In this document: in pieces, positions 8,954-17,015 of the stretch | How the letters are laid out: each line of letters begins with the position of its first letter | How positions within the stretch are numbered: the stretch's first letter is position 1 | DNA from: Bog-473 sp963755375 | GTDB lineage: Bacteria > Actinomycetota > Acidimicrobiia > Acidimicrobiales > RAAP-2 | DNA: 64,000 nt | Direction of reading: 5' to 3' | Assembly: GCA_963755375.1 (NCBI GenBank) | Contig: CAVWKG010000006.1 | Location: forward strand, 515,863 to 579,862 | Program-made: the position numbers and the translations under genes | Notes under the pieces: generated by a model | What the model was told of the DNA's origin: nothing | Database searches by the model: none | Seen by the model: the letters and a program-made list of their open reading frames with translations, nothing else

Positions 8954-9411
8954 CAGACGTCACCATCACAGTCGCCCAGATCGCTCGACAGGCCGGTCGG
9001 CGTGGTGACGTCGGCCCCGGAGTCGCACAGTGCGACCACCACGGCCGCGGCCACATCCCCGTCGTGGGTCAGACTGACGGCCAGCTCGGCGATGCCCGCC
9101 TGGTCGGCCAGCGCCGCCGCATGACCCGAAAGGGCCATGGTGCACCAACCCTCCGAATGGCGACGTACCTCCACGGATCGCCAGTCAGGCTGGTGGCCCA
9201 CCGGACGCAGCACCTTGATGGTCGCCTCCTTGGCGGCGAATCGTGCGGCCAGGCTTGCAGCTTGGACGGGTGGTCTCCCGACGCAAGAGCTGAGCTCGTG
9301 CTCGGTGTAGATGCGCTCCAAGTAGCGCGAGCCAAACCGGGTGACGCTCTCCGCCACCTCGTGGACCGCCACGACGTCCGCTCCGACGCGGATAGCCGTT
9401 CCTGTGTTCAT
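8953..9411 (-). CDS. 4'-phosphopantetheinyl transferase (AcpS-type)
   Basis: Transfers the phosphopantetheine arm of CoA onto a carrier-protein serine. The protein has 152 residues, slightly longer than a typical AcpS. The N-terminal GADVVAVHEV block carries the Mg-binding Asp, and the second signature is FAAKEATIKVL with its metal-binding Glu/Lys. A C-terminal SLTHDGDVAAAVVV strand matches the family. The first ATG (9411) has GAGGAGG upstream. Placement directly before the small carrier protein, with overlapping stop and start, suggests it is dedicated to that carrier. Whether it also serves the fatty-acid ACP cannot be judged from this window. Confidence 0.88.
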   Translation of the reverse strand: MNTGTAIRVGADVVAVHEVAESVTRFGSRYLERIYTEHELSSCVGRPPVQAASLAARFAAKEATIKVLRPVGHQPDWRSVEVRRHSEGWCTMALSGHAAALADQAGIAELAVSLTHDGDVAAAVVVALCDSGADVTTPTGLSSDLGDCDGDV

Positions 9412-9650
9412 TGGTCTCGCCCTCCTCGCGCCGGGTTGTTGTCCCCGACCGCCGCCGCCATCTGATCGCGGGCTCGGACGTCACCTCCGTGCCGTCGACC
9501 AGGGCTTCCTTCCCCGTCGAGACACGAACGCAACGTCGACTTCAGGTGGGCCAGCGAATGACTGCCACGATGGGTTGCCCCCTTACCTGAACGGGGGTTC
9601 TTCAATCTAAACGCCGGACCGACCTGCATAGGTATCGGCCGGGCACTCAG

Positions 9651-9980
9651 GTGCCTTTAACCGAATCGCTCTTCGGGGCCTCTGGTCCCGTGTGCTCAAA
9701 TGGCGCGATGGGACCAGCAGTGGCGGACGCGGTGACTCCCGATGTCCTCAGCGGGTTGAAGTCGAAAGGCCAATGGCATCAACCGGAGGCGGGTGTCGGC
9801 GTGGCCCACCTGGCCCGGCACAACCGGCCGTGGTTCCCGGCCGTGCGGACGGGGACCGAGACGGGAGCGCTGCGGGACCTCGGCCCCGTCACGGTCCGGC
9901 GCGGTGCCGCCGCTCTCTGCAGGAACCGATGGACCGACCGCACGACGGCGCAGCGGTTGCCAATCGACAAGGTCGATTGA
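9651..9980 (+). CDS. Possible small protein upstream of the carrier-protein ligase
   Basis: Open frame of 109 residues starting at GTG. It has clear third-position GC enrichment over its second half and ends with a TGA that overlaps a possible TTG start of the ligase. I recognise no domain. It may be a real small partner protein or a mutated N-terminal extension of the ligase. It lies downstream of the 239-base divergent control region (9412-9650). Confidence 0.3.
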   Translation: MPLTESLFGASGPVCSNGAMGPAVADAVTPDVLSGLKSKGQWHQPEAGVGVAHLARHNRPWFPAVRTGTETGALRDLGPVTVRRGAAALCRNRWTDRTTAQRLPIDKVD

Positions 9981-9982
9981 CG

Positions 9983-10885
9983 GTGACCGGCACACGATCG
10001 TTCCGGGTCGAGCTCGTGGAAGCGGGCATCCTGGTGCCGACGGGGACCGACGGAATCTACGGCCGGTCATCGGTCTACGAGGGCATCGTGGGCGCGGTCG
10101 AAGGAGTGGTCGTGGGCGTGGCGGCGTCCGAAGGCGCGGCGAGCTACCGGTTTCCGCCCGTGATGCCCCGAACCGTCCTGGAGCGGACCGGTTACCTGTC
10201 CTCCTTTCCGGACATGATCGGGTCGGTGTCGACGTTCAAAGGGGACAACGCAGACCACAAGAGGCTGATGGACGTGGCGCAGTCGGGGGGTGACTGGACG
10301 GAACTCCTTGAGGCGGCCGACGTGAGCTTGTGTCCCGCCGTGTGCCATCCCCTCTATCCGACGCTGGCCGGGACCCTGCCCGAGGGCGGGAGCCGCTACG
10401 ACGTGTCGGGCTGGTGCTTCCGCCACGAGCCCAGCCTCGACCCGGCGCGGATGCAGGCGTTCCGGCAACACGATCTGGTGTACGTCGGCGACGCCGAACG
10501 GGCCAGCGAGCACCGGGACCGCTGGCTGCAGCTCGGCGCCGAAATACTGGACTCGTTCGGCTTGGGGGTTGAGACGGTGGTGGCGAACGACCCCTTCTTC
10601 GGGCGGGTCGGCCGCATTTTGGCCGAGAACCAGAGGGAGGAGACGCTCAAGTTCGAAATCGTGACCCCCATCAATTCCTCGGACCACCCGACGGCGATCG
10701 CCTCGGCCAACTGCCACCTCGACCATTTCGGAGAGCCGTTCGGGATCCTGACCGCCGACGGGGAGGTGGCACATTCGTGCTGCTTCGGCTTCGGCCTCGA
10801 CCGCATCACCTTGGCCTTGCTGCGGACCCATGGCATCCATCCCGAGGACTGGCCGGCGGCTCGGCGGGCACGACTCTGGCCGTAA
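9983..10885 (+). CDS. Amino acid:[carrier protein] ligase (SerRS-like class II synthetase)
   Basis: Homologue of the catalytic core of atypical seryl-tRNA synthetases that lacks the tRNA-binding arm and charges a carrier protein instead; the founding members are the Bradyrhizobium aa:CP ligases. It has 300 residues from GTG 9983 (TTG 9977 is an alternative). Class II motif 2 is at CFRHEP (145-150) and motif 3 at GFGLDRITLALL (269-280). Cys121 (PAVCHPLYP) and the Cys266/267 pair match the zinc-binding cysteines. The position that I align with the third ligand, usually Glu, appears to be Asp164. The end HPEDWPAARRARLW is family-typical. Divergent from its presumed carrier and phosphopantetheinyl transferase genes. 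Confidence 0.88.
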   Translation: MTGTRSFRVELVEAGILVPTGTDGIYGRSSVYEGIVGAVEGVVVGVAASEGAASYRFPPVMPRTVLERTGYLSSFPDMIGSVSTFKGDNADHKRLMDVAQSGGDWTELLEAADVSLCPAVCHPLYPTLAGTLPEGGSRYDVSGWCFRHEPSLDPARMQAFRQHDLVYVGDAERASEHRDRWLQLGAEILDSFGLGVETVVANDPFFGRVGRILAENQREETLKFEIVTPINSSDHPTAIASANCHLDHFGEPFGILTADGEVAHSCCFGFGLDRITLALLRTHGIHPEDWPAARRARLWP

Positions 10886-10915
10886 GCCCGGGCACCGGGC
10901 TGCGGTTCCCGTCGA

Positions 10916-11314
10916 TCAGTTCTTCGCTCTGGACTTGTTCAGGGTTACGGCGGCACGAACGAGGGTCTTCAGCGCCTTCTCGTTGATCTTCTCGCCCTCG
11001 CGGACGTCGATGGCGCGGCGTGTGTTCCCCTCGAGGCTGGAGTTAAAGAGACCCGCGGGATCCTTGAGAGACGCCCCTTTGGCGAAGGTCACCTTCACGA
11101 CGTTCTTGTACGTCTCACCTGTGCAGATCAATCCGTCGTGGTACCACGTCGGAACCCCTCGCCACTTCCAGTCCTCGACGACGTCGGGATCGGCCTCCTT
11201 GATCAAGGCGCGGAGCCGACTGAGCGTCGTGCCTCGCCAGTCGCCGAGCTCCTTGATTCTCGCATCGATCAGCTGAGAAGGAGACTTTGTTTGCTGTGAC
11301 CCGCTCGTGCTCAT
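10916..11314 (-). CDS. DUF1801-family protein
   Basis: Cytoplasmic protein of 132 residues with the fold of the DUF1801/YdhG group, proteins of unknown function sometimes compared with iron chaperone-like (frataxin-like) folds. The blocks IKEADPDVVEDWKWRGVPTW and TFAKGASLKDPAGLFN are typical. The start at 11314 is chosen for its strong ribosome site, AAGGAG, with a spacing of about ten bases; an earlier in-frame start at 11395 would add an unconserved leader. It is convergent with the ligase gene and probably unrelated to it. Confidence 0.8.
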   Translation of the reverse strand: MSTSGSQQTKSPSQLIDARIKELGDWRGTTLSRLRALIKEADPDVVEDWKWRGVPTWYHDGLICTGETYKNVVKVTFAKGASLKDPAGLFNSSLEGNTRRAIDVREGEKINEKALKTLVRAAVTLNKSRAKN

Positions 11315-11911
11315 GCTCGTTTCTCCTTCTGAGCAACCGCCACCGTGCCCATGTATACCTGACGGCGAACGAGAGCTTCCAACGTCCCTGATCACGAAAG
11401 GTCAGGTTCGGAGGGACGGTCGATCTCGTCAGGAATAGGGGCGCTGTATCACGTCGCAGTCGCTTTCGTCGGGTCCAATGAGAACTCAGAACTTGGACTG
11501 GCTCGCAACGCATGTCCCGAGTCCGCCAATGACCTCCCACACGTCGGGCCCGCCGGTGAGCCGGCTCAGCGGCCGTGCTCCGGCCTCGGCCTTGAGTCGT
11601 TCGGCCCCTTCGGGGCCGTCGGAAGCGGATCGACCGTGAATGTCGCCATGACACTTGTCGTGATAGGCATCGACGTGAAGACGGCGCAGACCCGGCGCGG
11701 GCGCGTCGACCCGAGAGTGACGCTGTCGATCCATGCGTCTGCAGTGGCATCCGTCGACCGTGCAGCCCGTCGACATCCTCGGCGAGCGCTTCTTGGGCGA
11801 GAACGGCAACGGGCACTCGGGCTGAAACGGCCCGTGCCATCTCCGCGCCAATTGCTCAGGGACTTTTCGAAGTAGCCGCCGCCGCCTACACCCTGAACAG
11901 GGACTTTCGAG
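11315..11911. other. About 600 bases without a convincing gene
   Basis: No frame keeps family-like sequence here. On the minus strand around 11486-11600 a short stretch reading RLTGGPDVWEVIGGL resembles a small antitoxin-like protein seen in actinomycetes. It lacks an intact start and the rest of the domain, so it is at most a remnant. The other open frames look like chance products of high GC. Confidence 0.4.
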
Positions 11912-11986
11912 TCGGGCTGCCCGGATTTGAACCGGGGACCTCTGCGTCCCGAACGCAGCGCGCTAACCAAGCTGCGCCACAGCCCG
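11912..11986 (-). tRNA. tRNA-Pro (anticodon CGG)
   Basis: A 75-base cloverleaf on the minus strand. The acceptor stem CGGGCTG pairs with CAGCCCG, the anticodon stem CTGCG/CGCAG encloses the loop TTCGGGA, giving anticodon CGG, and the T arm is CCCGG-TTCAAAT-CCGGG. The discriminator is A and CCA is not encoded. It decodes the proline codon CCG. Confidence 0.95.
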
Positions 11987-12027
11987 TCCGCCCCCCGGGG
12001 GGAGCAGCCAGCCACCCTACCGCGGCG

Positions 12028-12960
12028 TCAGCCCGGCGCTTCCCCGGTACCGTTGGCCGAGGCGTCTCGGCCGGACGGTCTTCCTACGTCTGCATCGGCC
12101 GCTCCGGGCCCGGGCTCGCCGCCGGCGAAGGTCGCCACCACCTGCGCCACCCGACGCTTGTCCATCTCCACCACCCGCATGTCCCAGTTCCCCACGCGGA
12201 CGGCCTCGCCCTCGGCCGGGATGTGGCCGAACCGCTCGAAGAGGAGGCCTCCCAGGGTGACGTATTCACCGTCGGGGATCTCGATGCCGATGCGCTCCCG
12301 GACGTCGTCGACGTTGGTCTGCCCGTCAATGAGCCACCGCGTGTTGTCGACCCGGACGATGTGCGGCTCTTCGACTTCGTCGAACTCGTCGTGCAGTTCA
12401 CCGACGAGTGGCTCCAGGAGGTCCTTCACGGTGAGCAGGCCCGCCACCCCGCCGTACTCGTCGACGACGACGGCCACGGCCCGGTGGTGCTTGCGCATGT
12501 CCGCCAGCGCCTCCAGGACCCCGAGCGACTCGGGCACGAGGTAGGGCGGCCGCACCTTGCGCGAGATCTCCAGCGGACTGGGGTCGGTGGCGTCCCTCGA
12601 CTCGTCGCCGTTGCCTCCGGCTCGCGACCCGGGACGGTTCGTGCGGAAGATGTCGTTGACGAACAAAATGCCGATGAGGTCGTCGAGATCGTCGTGGACC
12701 ACCGGGAAGCAGCTGTGTCCCGAGGTGCGCACCGCTTGCGCGATGTCCTCGGCGTGCACCGGGATGGTCAGGAACGTGACGTCGACGCGAGGCGTCATGA
12801 CCTCACGCACGTCCATGTCGCGGAGGTCGGCGAGGGCCTCGGTGATGAACCGTTCCTGTTCGGAGGCCTCAGCCTCGAGGGACTGGCTCTGCCGTTCCGT
12901 CCCTCCGGGCTCGCCGGTGGCGAAGGAGCGGCGCCACCGTCGTCGTGATTTCTGCGACAC
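12028..12960 (-). CDS. CorC-like CBS-domain protein with transporter-associated domain
   Basis: Soluble CorC/HlyC-type protein of 310 residues. It begins with a basic segment, then a tandem CBS pair: the first around residues 45-115 (DMDVREVMTPRVDVTFL) and the second around 140-200 (AVAVVVDEYGGVAGLLTVKDL). A C-terminal CorC_HlyC domain (about 215-290) contains GEYVTLGGLLFERFGHIP. The DUF21 membrane domain found in longer CNNM homologues is absent, so this is the soluble form, linked in other bacteria to Mg2+/Co2+ export. A Ser/Arg/Asn-rich insert separates the CBS repeats. The gene follows the response regulator on the same strand. Confidence 0.85.
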   Translation of the reverse strand: MSQKSRRRWRRSFATGEPGGTERQSQSLEAEASEQERFITEALADLRDMDVREVMTPRVDVTFLTIPVHAEDIAQAVRTSGHSCFPVVHDDLDDLIGILFVNDIFRTNRPGSRAGGNGDESRDATDPSPLEISRKVRPPYLVPESLGVLEALADMRKHHRAVAVVVDEYGGVAGLLTVKDLLEPLVGELHDEFDEVEEPHIVRVDNTRWLIDGQTNVDDVRERIGIEIPDGEYVTLGGLLFERFGHIPAEGEAVRVGNWDMRVVEMDKRRVAQVVATFAGGEPGPGAADADVGRPSGRDASANGTGEAPG

Positions 12961-12972
12961 GGCGACGCCGGA

Positions 12973-13428
12973 TCAGGCTCGAGGCTCGGACCCCGCCTGC
13001 AGCTGGGGTCCGCCGCCCACCAGCACGGGTACGGGCGTGAACGAGTCGTCTGCGTAGGTGCCGCCGTCGAGCAGTGCGGCGACGGCGCGCCGGAGCCGCA
13101 GCGGGTCGAGCGGCTTGACCAGCCAGCCCTCGGCGTCCGAACGACGGGCGAGGAAGACGTCGGGTCGTCGATCGAGCAGCATCAGCACCGCGATGTGGTC
13201 CAGCGCGTCGTAGGACTCCTGCAGTCGCAGTTCCAGGCACACCGCCATGCCGCCCATGTTGCCCATCTGCATGTCGACGATGAGCAGGTCCGGCGATTCG
13301 TCGAGGACGAACGCCACCACCTCGGGACCCGAGGTCACCGCACGCACTTCAATGTCGGGTCCGCTGATGACCGCCTCCACGTCCTTGCGGAGTGTGGGTG
13401 CGTCGCTGGCCACCAGGATGGTCTGCAC
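12973..13428 (-). CDS. Stand-alone response-regulator receiver-domain protein
   Basis: Receiver domain of 151 residues without an obvious output domain. The phospho-acceptor is Asp52 in LLIVDMQMGNMGG, and the conserved Lys105 is in GWLVKPLDP. A Pro/Gly-rich tail follows. The acidic pair after beta-1 is weak (ASDAP), so phosphorylation is not certain. The frame is open far upstream, but the domain starts at VQTILVASD, encoded from GTG 13428, which I take as the start. No histidine kinase lies nearby. It sits downstream of the ArsA pair on the same strand. Confidence 0.75.
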   Translation of the reverse strand: MQTILVASDAPTLRKDVEAVISGPDIEVRAVTSGPEVVAFVLDESPDLLIVDMQMGNMGGMAVCLELRLQESYDALDHIAVLMLLDRRPDVFLARRSDAEGWLVKPLDPLRLRRAVAALLDGGTYADDSFTPVPVLVGGGPQLQAGSEPRA

Positions 13429-13513
13429 CGCGGGGACACTATCGGACCCGCGTGCGAAGCCGGAAACCTGGCGGCGTCCGGGCCCGCCGGCCGGCGCGGG
13501 CTCCGGGGGCCCC

Positions 13514-14626
13514 TCAGGAGAAGAGTTGGTCGGCCGCCCGTTGCAGCCCGAGCAGCTCGTGCACGTCCTGCCCGAACAGTGGGATCCGCCCGACGGGTGC
13601 CGGCGCCACCTGCGCAGCCAGCCCGGAGAACGCATGCTCCTCGCGGTCCGCCAGCGCGTTGAGTACCGCCAGGTTGTCCTCCAGGGCTTCGAGCGCCGAG
13701 GCGGTGTCCGCCTCTTCGCCGGTGCCGTCGCCACCGAAGGAAGGCGCGATGCGGTTCACCACGAGCGCGGCCACCGCGACGTCGCGTTCGGCCAGCTTCT
13801 CGGCGAAGAAGCCGGCCTCGGTGACAGCGTCGGGCCGGGCCGACGTGACGAGGACGTACGCCGTAGTCGGGTCGGCCAGCAGCTCGTGCACCGCGCTGGC
13901 CCGGCTCCGGAATCCGTCCTCCATCCCCTCGAAAGCCTGGAAGAAGCCGACGGCGTCGTCCACGATCTCGGCACCGGCCACCTTGGCGATCGTGCGCAGA
14001 ACGGCCTGGGTGGCCACGCCGACCGCTCGCAGCGACATGCGCGTTGGCACGAGGAGCGCCCGGAAGAGACGGTTCTCCAAGAAGCGGGTCAGCCGACGCG
14101 GCGCGTCGAGCAGGTCCAGCGCGTTGCGGGTGGGCGGGGTGTCGACCACAACGATGTCGAATTCCTCGGAATGGACCAGCTCGTAGAGCTTCTCCATGGC
14201 CATGTACTCCTGCGTGCCCGAGAGCGCGCCGGCGAGATTCTGATAGAGCCGGTTGGCCAGGATGGTCTCGGCCTGCTCCGGCGTGCGGGCATAGCGCCGG
14301 ACGAGGTCGTCGAACGTGCCCTTTGAGTCGAGCATCAGCGCGTGCAGGCGGCCGGGCCAGTCGCCCTGCACCTCCGACGGCGTGTTGGGCAGCGACTCCA
14401 CCCCCAGCGCGTCGGCCAGCCGCCGCGCTGGGTCGACGGTGACCACGCAGGCGCGCCGACCGGCCCGGGCCGCCCCGAGCGCGAAGGTGGCCGACACCGT
14501 CGTCTTGCCCACGCCGCCCGACCCGCAGCACACCACCACGGACCGCTCGGCCACCAGATCGGGCAGGGTCGCCGGCACAACGTGCTCGGCCTCGCCCGCG
14601 CCGTTCGTCCCGGCCGTGGCGCTCAC
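13514..14626 (-). CDS. ArsA/GET3-like ATPase, second of a pair
   Basis: P-loop ATPase of 370 residues of the anion-transporting/GET3 class. The deviant Walker A is GSGGVGKTT near residue 35, and VTVDPARRLADALG follows as switch-like sequence. VVDTPPTRNALDLLD is the Walker B region. The GTG start overlaps the stop of the preceding ATPase (GTGA), so the two are coupled and probably form a heteromer. In mycobacteria the equivalent pair sits beside whiB4, as here. The role in such pairs is not arsenite transport but is thought to concern chaperone-like or stress functions. Confidence 0.85.
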   Translation of the reverse strand: MSATAGTNGAGEAEHVVPATLPDLVAERSVVVCCGSGGVGKTTVSATFALGAARAGRRACVVTVDPARRLADALGVESLPNTPSEVQGDWPGRLHALMLDSKGTFDDLVRRYARTPEQAETILANRLYQNLAGALSGTQEYMAMEKLYELVHSEEFDIVVVDTPPTRNALDLLDAPRRLTRFLENRLFRALLVPTRMSLRAVGVATQAVLRTIAKVAGAEIVDDAVGFFQAFEGMEDGFRSRASAVHELLADPTTAYVLVTSARPDAVTEAGFFAEKLAERDVAVAALVVNRIAPSFGGDGTGEEADTASALEALEDNLAVLNALADREEHAFSGLAAQVAPAPVGRIPLFGQDVHELLGLQRAADQLFS

Positions 14627-15618
14627 GCCGCCCCCTCGGGCACGAGCGACGAGACCGCGACCGCCAGCGCGTCGGCCAGAACCTGGGTCTGAGCCGGCCC
14701 GATGGACTCGGCGTCGAGCACCGGGACCAGGAGATGGGGCAACGGCAGGTCCCGGCGCAGGCGTTCGATCTGCTCGGCGGACACGGCGTGACGGGCCAGC
14801 CGGAAGCGCCGGGCGTCCTCGAGCGCGGCGAGGTGGTCCGGCGCCACGGTCAGGCCGGCCGCCGCGGCGACCTCCGCCGCGGGTCGCTCCAGTCCGGTCG
14901 GCTCGGGGTCACAGGCGTTCACGATCACCGGCCCCAGCTGGACGCCCGCCTTGTCCTCGAGCGTGTAGGCGGACTCGACCGTTTCGGAGACCGGCAGCTC
15001 CTCGGGGAGGGTGACCAGGACCACCCGGCACCGGGCGGGGTCGCTCAGGAGCTCGACGACGTCCTGGGCCTGGGTGCGCAGGGGTCCGCCCCGGGCCGCG
15101 CTGACCAGGCCGCTCGCCGAGGTCAGGAATGTGATGGCGTGACCGGTGGCCGGTGCGTCCACCACGATCAGGTCGGCGACGCCGTCCCGCTCCAGCTGCT
15201 TGACCTTGCCGAGCACCAGGACATCGCGGATGCCGGGGATGGCGGTCGACACGACGTCGAGGATCCCCGAGTGCGCCAGCCGCTTGGACACGCGCCGCAG
15301 GCCGTGGTCTTCGAGATACTCCACCAGCGCGTCGTCGGGCGTCAGCCTCCGGGCCCGCACCGAACCGGTCAGACGGCCCGTCCCGGCCCCTCCGCTCGGC
15401 GCCGCCGGCGCCAGCAGGACTTCTTCGTAGCCGAGGTCCTCGTGCAGTCCGAAGGCGGCGGTGATGCCCGACTTGCCCTCGAGCTCGACGATGAGCACCG
15501 ATTTGCCTGCTCCGGCGGCCATCTTGGCCAGGGCCGCGCTCATGGTGGTCTTGCCCACGCCACCCTTGCCGGCGACGACGACGACGTGGCTCTGTGCGCA
15601 GAAGGTCCCCACGTCCAT
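14623..15618 (-). CDS. ArsA/GET3-like ATPase, first of a pair
   Basis: P-loop ATPase of 331 residues. It has Walker A GKGGVGKTT at about residues 18-26, then VLIVELEGKSGITAAFGL, and a Walker B/switch region LIVVDAPATGHAITFL. It heads a two-gene unit with the following ATPase and is divergent from whiB across 138 bases. That layout matches the mycobacterial pair next to whiB4. The metal-binding cysteines of true ArsA are not evident, so an arsenic role is unlikely. Confidence 0.86.
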   Translation of the reverse strand: MDVGTFCAQSHVVVVAGKGGVGKTTMSAALAKMAAGAGKSVLIVELEGKSGITAAFGLHEDLGYEEVLLAPAAPSGGAGTGRLTGSVRARRLTPDDALVEYLEDHGLRRVSKRLAHSGILDVVSTAIPGIRDVLVLGKVKQLERDGVADLIVVDAPATGHAITFLTSASGLVSAARGGPLRTQAQDVVELLSDPARCRVVLVTLPEELPVSETVESAYTLEDKAGVQLGPVIVNACDPEPTGLERPAAEVAAAAGLTVAPDHLAALEDARRFRLARHAVSAEQIERLRRDLPLPHLLVPVLDAESIGPAQTQVLADALAVAVSSLVPEGAA

Positions 15619-15756
15619 GCTGGGCCGAGCGTAGTTGCCGGGTTTGTGCCATAGATCGATCGTTGGCCAAAGATCCTGGTCACGCCCCTTGAAAGCGAGA
15701 ACCCCCGGCGGTAGCTTGACTTCAGCGGGGGGATCCGTTGGGCCCTATCGGGGGGT

Positions 15757-16017
15757 TTGATGCACCAGGGACAAGACATGTGGCAACTAAAGGCAGCGTG
15801 CCGGGGACCGCAGGCCGCGGTGTTCTTCCCCCCGTCACATGCGGAGCGCAAGGAGGAAAAGGCCTCGCGCGAGATGCGGGCCAAGACCATCTGTGACCAA
15901 TGTCGCGTGCGGGGCGAGTGCCTCGACTACGCCATCCGGATTCGTGAGCCGCACGGGATCTGGGGCGGCATGAACGAGATGGAGCGCAAGCTCATGCTCG
16001 ACCGCCGGGCCAGCTGA
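15757..16017 (+). CDS. WhiB-family iron-sulfur transcription factor
   Basis: Actinobacterial redox- or NO-sensing regulator of 86 residues. The four cluster ligands are Cys14, Cys45, Cys48 and Cys54, in the pattern C...CxxC...C. The turn motif GIWGG is at 66-70, and the basic DNA-binding tail is MERKLMLDRR. The start at ATG 15757 has a G-rich stretch upstream; ATG 15775 is an alternative. The divergent neighbours are two ArsA-like ATPases, the arrangement seen around whiB4 in mycobacteria. Confidence 0.93.
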   Translation: MMHQGQDMWQLKAACRGPQAAVFFPPSHAERKEEKASREMRAKTICDQCRVRGECLDYAIRIREPHGIWGGMNEMERKLMLDRRAS

Positions 16018-16038
16018 GCCGGCACTCGCGCCCGCGCC

Positions 16039-16941
16039 TCAGTGCGGGGACGTGATCTTCAGCTCCTGATCCGCCGCCAGCACGGCGCGGCTCTCGCACA
16101 CTGCACCCGGCTTGTCCCCGTCGACCGCGCAGATGGTGGCCGTGATCTCATTGGCGGCCGTCACGACGGCCTGGGTCAGCGGGCTGGCTGGCGTGGCGAG
16201 GTCACCGGCGATCTGGTCCTGTGAGAGCCCGGCCAGGACACCCGGGGCGAAGCTGGCGCCGTTGAGGACGTAGCGATTGGCCACGTCGAGGAGGGCGAAG
16301 GTGTTGGCGCTCGCCCCGTAGCTGGCGATGGCGGCGGCCTGCCGGGCGTCGGGCGTCTGCAGGCTGAGATACCGCGCCCCGGTGGGGTTCAGCGAGCTGT
16401 AGCGCTCCACGGATTCGAGGAACAGGTACTTGCTCGTGTAGGAGGCGTCCCAGAAGGTGAACGTCGAAAGGTTGGCGAACGCGGTGGTCGCGCTCGACTG
16501 CATCAGCCCGAGCCGGTTGAAGGTGCCGAAGCGGGAGAGGGCGAGGATCAGCGGCCAGCGCTGGACGGCGGGGTAGGGCGCGAACTCCGCCCCGTAGAAG
16601 AACACCACCGGTCGGGGGGGTCCGCCGTTGACGGTGGCCAGCCACATCGGCGCGCTGCCGCTCCCGGCCGGCCGCGGCGCCAGCACCGGGTTGACGGGCG
16701 AGCTCACGCCGACGGCGTCGTAGACCGAGGCGGGCACCGACGTCAGGGTGGAAACGAGCGACGACGGCGCGGGGCTGAAGGTCTCCACGGTCGACGAGGC
16801 GCTCGGCCCCGAGTTGTCCCGCACGAGGACCAGCGCACCGAGCAGGCAGATGGCGACGATGATGAGCCCGAGAGCGAGATAGCGACGCGGGATGTGGCGC
16901 AACGCGGGCGCCGACGCGGGCTCGGAGGCGGGCTGGCTCAT
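16039..16941 (-). CDS. DUF929-family membrane-anchored protein lacking the CxxC motif
   Basis: Protein of 300 residues with one N-terminal membrane helix (about 20-42) and an external thioredoxin-like DUF929 domain. The typical segment FFYGAEF.PY..RWPLILALSRFGTF is present. The active-site position, normally CPYC in this family, reads APYP here, so both redox cysteines are gone. The C-terminal cysteine pair (ICAVDG...AVCES) is kept. I start at ATG 16941 because the next gene starts divergently at 17016 and the helix then lies close to the N terminus. It is probably secreted-side and structural or binding rather than a thiol oxidoreductase. Confidence 0.82.
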   Translation of the reverse strand: MSQPASEPASAPALRHIPRRYLALGLIIVAICLLGALVLVRDNSGPSASSTVETFSPAPSSLVSTLTSVPASVYDAVGVSSPVNPVLAPRPAGSGSAPMWLATVNGGPPRPVVFFYGAEFAPYPAVQRWPLILALSRFGTFNRLGLMQSSATTAFANLSTFTFWDASYTSKYLFLESVERYSSLNPTGARYLSLQTPDARQAAAIASYGASANTFALLDVANRYVLNGASFAPGVLAGLSQDQIAGDLATPASPLTQAVVTAANEITATICAVDGDKPGAVCESRAVLAADQELKITSPH

Positions 16942-17015
16942 GGACCGGGTCAGGTTAGTCAAGGGGTGCACCCGTTCCGGGGGCACCGCCCCCGGCTGCC
17001 GGTACCCTCTCCGGC

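Noticed and set aside
11486..11600. Small antitoxin-like gene
   Set aside because: Only a short stretch fits and there is no proper start or remaining domain.
11566..12015. Minus-strand frame covering tRNA-Pro
   Set aside because: The frame reads through a tRNA and its sequence is a known kind of artefact next to tRNA genes.
13514..15618. Arsenite efflux operon
   Set aside because: No ArsB, ArsC or ArsR gene and no metal-binding cysteines; context matches the mycobacterial whiB4 locus instead.
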